From assembly GCA_028285035.1 (NCBI GenBank), contig JANQQF010000165.1:59956-123955 (forward strand): a stretch of DNA of 64,000 bases. The letters are read 5' to 3'. The position numbers were made by a program, and so were the translations under genes. Every line of letters starts with the position of its first letter. The first letter of the stretch is position 1. This DNA comes from Phycisphaerae bacterium. Lineage in GTDB: Bacteria > Chloroflexota > Anaerolineae > 4572-78 > J111. The notes below the pieces were generated by a model. That model worked only from the letters and a program-made list of their open reading frames with translations. It was not told the DNA's origin and searched no databases. Below, in pieces: positions 60,095-64,000 of the stretch.

Positions 60095-61189
60095 GTGTCA
60101 AGCGAAGTTTCTACAAAAGCTGATTTTAGCCACATCCGCTACGCCCAATGTTGGGAAGACGCGGATGTTTTGCTTGAGGCGCTTGATATTCAGCCGGAGG
60201 ATATCTGTTTGTCTGTTGCTTCAGCCGGGGATAATACTTTGGCAATGGTCAGCCGGGGGCCTAAACGAGTGATCGCCCTCGATTTGAGTGAGGCCCAATT
60301 GGCTTGTCTGGCCTTGCGGGTCGCCGCCTATCGCTGTCTAAGCCATCCAGAATTATTGGAGTTGATCGGCTCAAGCCAGAGTGATCGGCGATTGGTTTTG
60401 TATGAGCGTTGCCGTACTGAATTGTCAGCCGAAATACTGGCCTTTTGGGATGCTCAACCAACCCTGGTGGCCGAGGGCGTGGGCAATGTGGGAAAATTTG
60501 AACGGTATTTAGCCTTGTTTCGGCGATATGTGCTACCGTTGACACATTCCCAAGCCGATATTAAGTCGATGGTTACCAAAAAATCAGAGACTGAACGATA
60601 CCATTTTTATGAACAAACCTGGAATAACTGGCGCTGGCGAGTGATCTTTCGGCTCTTTTTTTCTCGCTTTGTAATGGGCCGTTTGGGGCGAGACCCTACT
60701 TTTTTTAACTATGTGGAAGGTTCGGTGGCGGAGCGAATTTTAGAGCGAACACAGTATGCGTTGACGACGCTTGACCCATCGGAAAACCCATATTTGCAGT
60801 GGATTGTCACGGGGCATCACCCACAAGCCTTGCCTTACAGCTTGCGACCCGAAAATTTTGAGGCAATTCGAGCCAATCTAGAGTGTTTGGAATGGCATCA
60901 ACAATCGGTTGAGGCGTTTGTTAATTCGATCGATGTCACAATTGACCGATTTAATTTGAGCGATATTTTTGAATATATGTCTCTGGAAAATTATCATTGG
61001 TTCTTGGAACAACTTATCAGGGTGAGTGGGTCGGGAAGTCGTCTGGTCTATTGGAATATGTTGGCCCCTCGGCGACGTCCGGCCAGTTTTGCGGATCAAC
61101 TAAAAACACTCGACACATTGGCCGAGCGTTTGTATAAACAAGATAAGGCATTTTTTTACAGCGACTTTGTTGTAGAGGAGGTGATTTGA
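60095..61189 (+). CDS. BtaA-like SAM:diacylglycerol 3-amino-3-carboxypropyltransferase (DUF3419)
   Basis: This 364-residue protein starts at GTG 60095 with AAAGG about 10 bases upstream. It matches DUF3419/BtaA: 'YAQCWEDADVLLEALDIQPE', 'ICLSVASAGDNTLAMVS' (SAM site) with 'VIALDLSEAQLACLALRVAA', 'GNVGKFERYLALFRRYVLP', and 'NLSDIFEYMSLENYHWFLEQ' late. BtaA moves the aminocarboxypropyl group of SAM to diacylglycerol, the first step to betaine lipids such as DGTS. No BtaB-type methyltransferase is visible nearby, so the end product is uncertain. Betaine lipids are usually made under phosphate limitation. Confidence 0.88.
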   Translation: MSSEVSTKADFSHIRYAQCWEDADVLLEALDIQPEDICLSVASAGDNTLAMVSRGPKRVIALDLSEAQLACLALRVAAYRCLSHPELLELIGSSQSDRRLVLYERCRTELSAEILAFWDAQPTLVAEGVGNVGKFERYLALFRRYVLPLTHSQADIKSMVTKKSETERYHFYEQTWNNWRWRVIFRLFFSRFVMGRLGRDPTFFNYVEGSVAERILERTQYALTTLDPSENPYLQWIVTGHHPQALPYSLRPENFEAIRANLECLEWHQQSVEAFVNSIDVTIDRFNLSDIFEYMSLENYHWFLEQLIRVSGSGSRLVYWNMLAPRRRPASFADQLKTLDTLAERLYKQDKAFFYSDFVVEEVI

Positions 61190-61203
61190 AAATAGATTAA
61201 AAC

Positions 61204-61629
61204 TTAGGCCGCAATCGGAACGTAACTAACCATTCGAATCTCATTCCGACCTGGCTCGCTTTGGATTTCTACTTTGTCCATCAGGTTATTGATCAGGAAT
61301 AGCCCCATTCCTCGGAAATCCTGTCGCAACTCGCGATCAGGAATTTCATCGGGAATCATTTGATGGCCTTCATCGATCACCATCAATTGCAGGCTATGTT
61401 GATCGACCACGAGTACAATCCAAACTTGAGCATCGGTATTCATCAGGTTACCGTGCTCAATAGCATTGGTGCAGGCTTCAGCCAAGGCCGTTTTGATGTC
61501 CTCAATTTTTTCAGGAGGAAATCCTGCCTTTTCAGCGGCTGTTGCAACCGATGCCATTGCCACTTTTTCGTAGCCCAATTCACTAGGAATTGCAATTTCA
61601 ATTTCAGTTGGTAAGTTAACGTTGTTCAC
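61204..61629 (-). CDS. RsbW-like anti-sigma/serine kinase (HATPase)
   Basis: This 141-residue GHKL protein has the N-box 'EDIKTALAEACTNAIEHGN', 'VIDEGHQMIPDEI' and 'LRQDFRGMGLFLINNLMDK', which is the G1/G2 arrangement of RsbW/SpoIIAB-type ATPases. Length is typical. The GTG start has AAGGA 9 bases upstream. It lies 37 bases after the hybrid histidine kinase gene on the same strand, so the two are cotranscribed. It probably phosphorylates an anti-sigma-factor antagonist or binds a sigma factor, but no partner is encoded next to it. Confidence 0.9.
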   Translation of the reverse strand: MNNVNLPTEIEIAIPSELGYEKVAMASVATAAEKAGFPPEKIEDIKTALAEACTNAIEHGNLMNTDAQVWIVLVVDQHSLQLMVIDEGHQMIPDEIPDRELRQDFRGMGLFLINNLMDKVEIQSEPGRNEIRMVSYVPIAA

Positions 61630-61666
61630 CTGATTGATCCTTGTAACTGGTTTCTAGCTGTTGGCC

Positions 61667-62836
61667 TCAGATACGAGCCAACACTGGGTCTGTGTTCGTT
61701 AAGGTTTCCAGAGTGATATTACGAATATCAGCCAACTTAATCGGTTTGTCTAAAATTCGTTGGATGGTAGTACTGGTATCTCGGTCATGGGTGATAGTTT
61801 CACCGTATGCTGTAATTATAATCGTTGCGATGCCAGGACACAACTCTTCGACTCGATTTGCTAGCGTTATGCCATCAATATCGGGCATTTGATAATCAGT
61901 AATCAATAAATCAAAGCTGTTTTGCTCAAAAAACTCTAGAGCCTGTTCTCCACTCGTTGCCATGCTTACATCACAATTGGGCAACTTGTCTAAGCCCTCC
62001 TGAAGTGTCATTGCGACAAATTCTTCATCATCAACCACCAAAATTCGATGTGTTGAGGCGGTTTGAGTAGCTTCCATTAAAGCATCGGCTTGCTCGACAC
62101 CCACTGGAAATTTAAGAATAAACTCACTGCCGTAACCTACCTTGCTGTCTACTTCAATTGTGCCACCATAATTTTCGACCACTGCTTTCGATAAAGCTAA
62201 TCCCAGCCCCAAACCGCCAAAAGCACGTGTTGATGAACCGTCAATTTGGTAAAAGGTCTCAAAAATGCGATTTAGTTGATTTTGGGCAATACCGATGCCA
62301 TTATCAATAATGGATAACTTTATCCACTCCTCTTGATGCTCAGCTTCAATTCGGACTTGTCCACATTCAGTTGTGAATTTGATCGCATTTTCGATTAAGC
62401 ATTCGAGGGCCTGAACCAAATGATCTGGATTACCAGAGATGGTAGGGAGGTCATCTGGTAAAGATTTGGAAAGCACAATCCGTTTTTCCTCAGCTTGAGA
62501 CTCTAGTTTTCGTATACCGCGATTAACCAAGTCAGCTAATGAAAGCGGTTGTAGAAGTTTCATCTGAGATTGGACCGCCACTAATGTGCTAATCCGCTCA
62601 ACCATCGAACGTAGGACATTTGCCTGATGTCGAATTGAGTAAACGGCGTTTTGTTGACCGGGGGCAATCTCTCCGAGATGACCTCGCTGTAACAACTCAG
62701 CATAACCTAAAATGACGGCAACGGGTGTTCGTAGCTCGTGCTGCACATTCCGAATAAATGTTGTGGTTAAGGCCTCCCACTGCTCAGGAGCTTGAGGTTG
62801 ACGCTGATGTTGGACTGGTTGAAGTTGCTGTGTCAT
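61667..62836 (-). CDS. Hybrid histidine kinase (HisKA-HATPase-REC) without sensor domain
   Basis: This 389-residue protein starts at ATG 62836, preceded by GAGGG. A longer frame from 62887 has no ribosome site and lies at the promoter's edge. It has the H-box 'QHELRTPVAVILGYAELL' with His33, N-box 'ALECLIENAIKFTTE', 'IDNGIGIAQNQLNRIFE' and 'GLGLGLALSKAVVENYGG', then a receiver (about 265-389, 'VDDEEFVAMTLQEGL', 'LITDYQMP', 'ILDKPIKL'). A soluble stretch of about 30 residues precedes the H-box and no sensor domain is present, so input must come from another protein. The RsbW-like gene follows it. Confidence 0.9.
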   Translation of the reverse strand: MTQQLQPVQHQRQPQAPEQWEALTTTFIRNVQHELRTPVAVILGYAELLQRGHLGEIAPGQQNAVYSIRHQANVLRSMVERISTLVAVQSQMKLLQPLSLADLVNRGIRKLESQAEEKRIVLSKSLPDDLPTISGNPDHLVQALECLIENAIKFTTECGQVRIEAEHQEEWIKLSIIDNGIGIAQNQLNRIFETFYQIDGSSTRAFGGLGLGLALSKAVVENYGGTIEVDSKVGYGSEFILKFPVGVEQADALMEATQTASTHRILVVDDEEFVAMTLQEGLDKLPNCDVSMATSGEQALEFFEQNSFDLLITDYQMPDIDGITLANRVEELCPGIATIIITAYGETITHDRDTSTTIQRILDKPIKLADIRNITLETLTNTDPVLARI

Positions 62837-62881
62837 AGTATCCCTCTGTTCTCGATATCTGTTGTTAAGTTTCAATCTCTC

Positions 62882-62910
62882 CAACATCAGGATAACACAA
62901 CTTTTGTCAA
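62882..62910 (-). promoter_or_regulatory. Possible promoter of the hybrid kinase gene
   Basis: On the minus strand, consensus TTGACA (62910-62905), 17 bases, then a poor -10 ATGTTG (62887-62882). Transcription near 62875 would favour the ATG at 62836. The weak -10 keeps this tentative. Confidence 0.35.
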
Positions 62911-62958
62911 GCGCCGTTTGTGTTTTGTGGCAACTATGTGGTAATCATAAATGGCCGC

Positions 62959-62970
62959 TGTAATATTACA
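62959..62970. promoter_or_regulatory. 12-bp perfect palindrome between response regulator and kinase
   Basis: TGTAATATTACA is its own reverse complement. It lies 50 bases upstream of the tentative kinase promoter, a position suited to an activator site. Confidence 0.45.
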
Positions 62971-63056
62971 TTGTTAAGATTACCTTATCATCTTTAGGGG
63001 TTAGATGTAAATAGTAAAAAGTGATTAGGACTCAAGTAAGCTCGGCTTTTTAGATA

Positions 63057-63890
63057 CTACTCCTCGCCAATCGTGTAACCCACCCCACGTACGGTTCGAA
63101 TGATATTCTGATTTTTCTTGACCGCTTTGATTTTCTGGCGGATACGATAAACGTGGTAACGAACCGTTTCACTGGCCTCCCACTGCTCGCTCTCGTAACC
63201 CTGAACCTCACGGACAAGCTCTTGAGGAGGGATAACGCGGGGGGCTTCGCTGACAAGATAAGCTAACAAGTTAAATTCGGTAGGGCTTAGCTCTAGCAGC
63301 GCATCATCAACCATAATTACGTGACGTAAAAAGTCGACCATAATTGGGCCGAGCTGTAAAAAGCGATTATCCTGTTCCTCCGCCTTTTCTTGAGCTTCTG
63401 TTTCACTAACCCCGCCAGCAATATCCTCATCTTCATCCATCGTGGCTCGTAAATCCTGCAAGCTACTAGATAGATGCTGCTCAAGTTGCCGGAGTAAGCC
63501 CCGTTGCCGCAACTCTTTCTGCCGATTTAACAGCCCACGTTTGATGCTCTCACGGAGTTCAACAGTTTTACAGGGTTTGAATAAGTAATCATGGGCCCCT
63601 TCACGCAGAGCACCCACCGCCGTTTCTAACGAGGCGTGGGCCGTCAATAGAATGACGACAGTTTCAGGCCATTGATTTCGGATTTCTGATAAAACCTGCA
63701 TCCCACTGATGCCAGGCAAGTTGAGATCGATCAGGGCTAAATCGAAGGCTTGCTTTTGAAGCTTTTCCACGGCTGTTTCGCCACTTTCAGCGGTTACAAC
63801 ATCGTAACCATCTCTCAGCAATACTTCTTCTAATGAGAAGCGAATAGATACTTCATCATCAACAACCAAAATTTTGGCTTTGGCAGTCAT
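63057..63890 (-). CDS. Response regulator with NtrC-like receiver and OmpR-type winged helix
   Basis: This 277-residue protein has a receiver (about 5-118) with acidic pair Asp11/Asp12, phospho-acceptor Asp55 ('LALIDLNLPG') and Lys105 ('DYLFKP'). Its 'TAHASLETAVGALREGAHDY' segment is characteristic of NtrC-type receivers. A coiled-coil linker (about 118-175) leads to a C-terminal winged helix (about 185-274) with 'LLELSPTEFNLLAYLVSE' and 'IIRTVRGVGYTIGEE', an OmpR-type effector. GGAG precedes the ATG. The kinase and RsbW-like genes follow on the same strand, so it probably forms a signalling unit with the hybrid kinase. Confidence 0.93.
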   Translation of the reverse strand: MTAKAKILVVDDEVSIRFSLEEVLLRDGYDVVTAESGETAVEKLQKQAFDLALIDLNLPGISGMQVLSEIRNQWPETVVILLTAHASLETAVGALREGAHDYLFKPCKTVELRESIKRGLLNRQKELRQRGLLRQLEQHLSSSLQDLRATMDEDEDIAGGVSETEAQEKAEEQDNRFLQLGPIMVDFLRHVIMVDDALLELSPTEFNLLAYLVSEAPRVIPPQELVREVQGYESEQWEASETVRYHVYRIRQKIKAVKKNQNIIRTVRGVGYTIGEE

Positions 63891-63942
63891 TCATACTCCT
63901 TAACGGATTATGCGTGTTTCAATAAAAAGCATTGGTTATGTC

Positions 63943-63967
63943 ATTCCCGCGCGTTTTTGGCGGGAAT
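63943..63967. repeat. ATTCCCGC...GCGGGAAT palindromic repeat
   Basis: ATTCCCGC (63943-63950), a 9-base spacer, GCGGGAAT (63960-63967). The surrounding GTCATTCCCGCG...GGCGGGAATCCA is a form common in many bacterial intergenic spaces, from memory. Confidence 0.65.
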
Positions 63968-64000
63968 CCATCGCTCACAAACTAGTGGATGCCCAACAAA

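Noticed and set aside
61667..62887. Hybrid kinase start at 62887
   Set aside because: No ribosome site there; ATG 62836 has GAGGG and lies after the tentative promoter.
62934..62990. tRNA or riboswitch in the regulator-kinase gap
   Set aside because: No cloverleaf or conserved riboswitch core was visible, only a short palindrome.
1..64000. CRISPR array, rRNA operon or tRNA genes
   Set aside because: No regularly spaced direct repeats of 25-40 bases and no rRNA or tRNA signature sequences were recognised by eye.

Overview
The window reads as ordinary chromosome from a mid-GC (about 50% by eye) bacterium, most likely a member of the Chloroflexota (Anaerolineae-like). This is an inference from gene content and style. 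It rests on many Ser/Thr/Pro-rich exported lipoproteins, a class E-like sortase, a very large MalT-type LuxR regulator, a 7TM-GAF-PAS adenylate cyclase, a DUF2723 membrane protein, and a secreted protein ending in a YLPIV-type tail. No rRNA, tRNA or CRISPR was recognised. The polysaccharide locus has no outer-membrane export gene (no Wza, BcsC or PgaA type), which fits a cell without a classical outer membrane.

Region 1 (1-14878, all minus strand) is an exopolysaccharide locus of the Wzx/Wzy type. In transcription order it holds a Wzz/BY-kinase-like protein, a polymerase/ligase, a flippase, a GT2, a NodB deacetylase, a tandem BcsB-like membrane protein, a GT4, an Alg14/Alg13-like split transferase, a GHL10-type hydrolase lipoprotein, a second NodB deacetylase and a secreted repeat protein cut by the window edge. 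Its 0.5-kb leader is rich in dyads.

Region 2 (15371-26000) holds thioredoxin reductase, a serB-serA serine pair with a terminator-like hairpin in its leader, the adenylate cyclase, a PAP2-VanZ fusion, a frameshifted membrane gene, and a two-gene operon of membrane proteins, one of them a methyltransferase-DCC fusion. Region 3 (26100-34850) is a patchwork of small metabolic and regulatory genes: TetR with a VOC protein, two alpha/beta hydrolases, a 1-phosphofructokinase-like kinase, NUDIX, a GH5-like lipoprotein, an XRE-REC regulator, DUF1801 and SRPBCC. Two 86-bp MITE-like copies lie in it in opposite orientation.

Region 4 (35061-44700, minus) is a DNA repair block: recJ, three small or secreted proteins, then a RecB-family nuclease, a UvrD-like helicase and an AddB-like helicase on separate genes. 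The AddB-like gene has its P-loop upstream of every ATG, GTG or TTG. Region 5 (44900-64000) holds a PfkB kinase, a DUF1624 membrane protein, a nonsense-interrupted immunity-like gene, a SurA_N-TlpA fusion, DUF169, a CAP lipoprotein, the MalT-like regulator, DUF99 with a solute-binding lipoprotein, DUF2723, the sortase, a B3/B4 protein, a BtaA-like transferase, an RsbW-like kinase, a hybrid histidine kinase and a response regulator.

Promoters with good -35/-10 spacing were found ahead of several genes and were used to choose starts. The most distinctive signals are the AddB-like start, the MITE pair, the TetR palindromes, the leaderless malT-like promoter, the serBA attenuator candidate and the unusual polysaccharide machinery.
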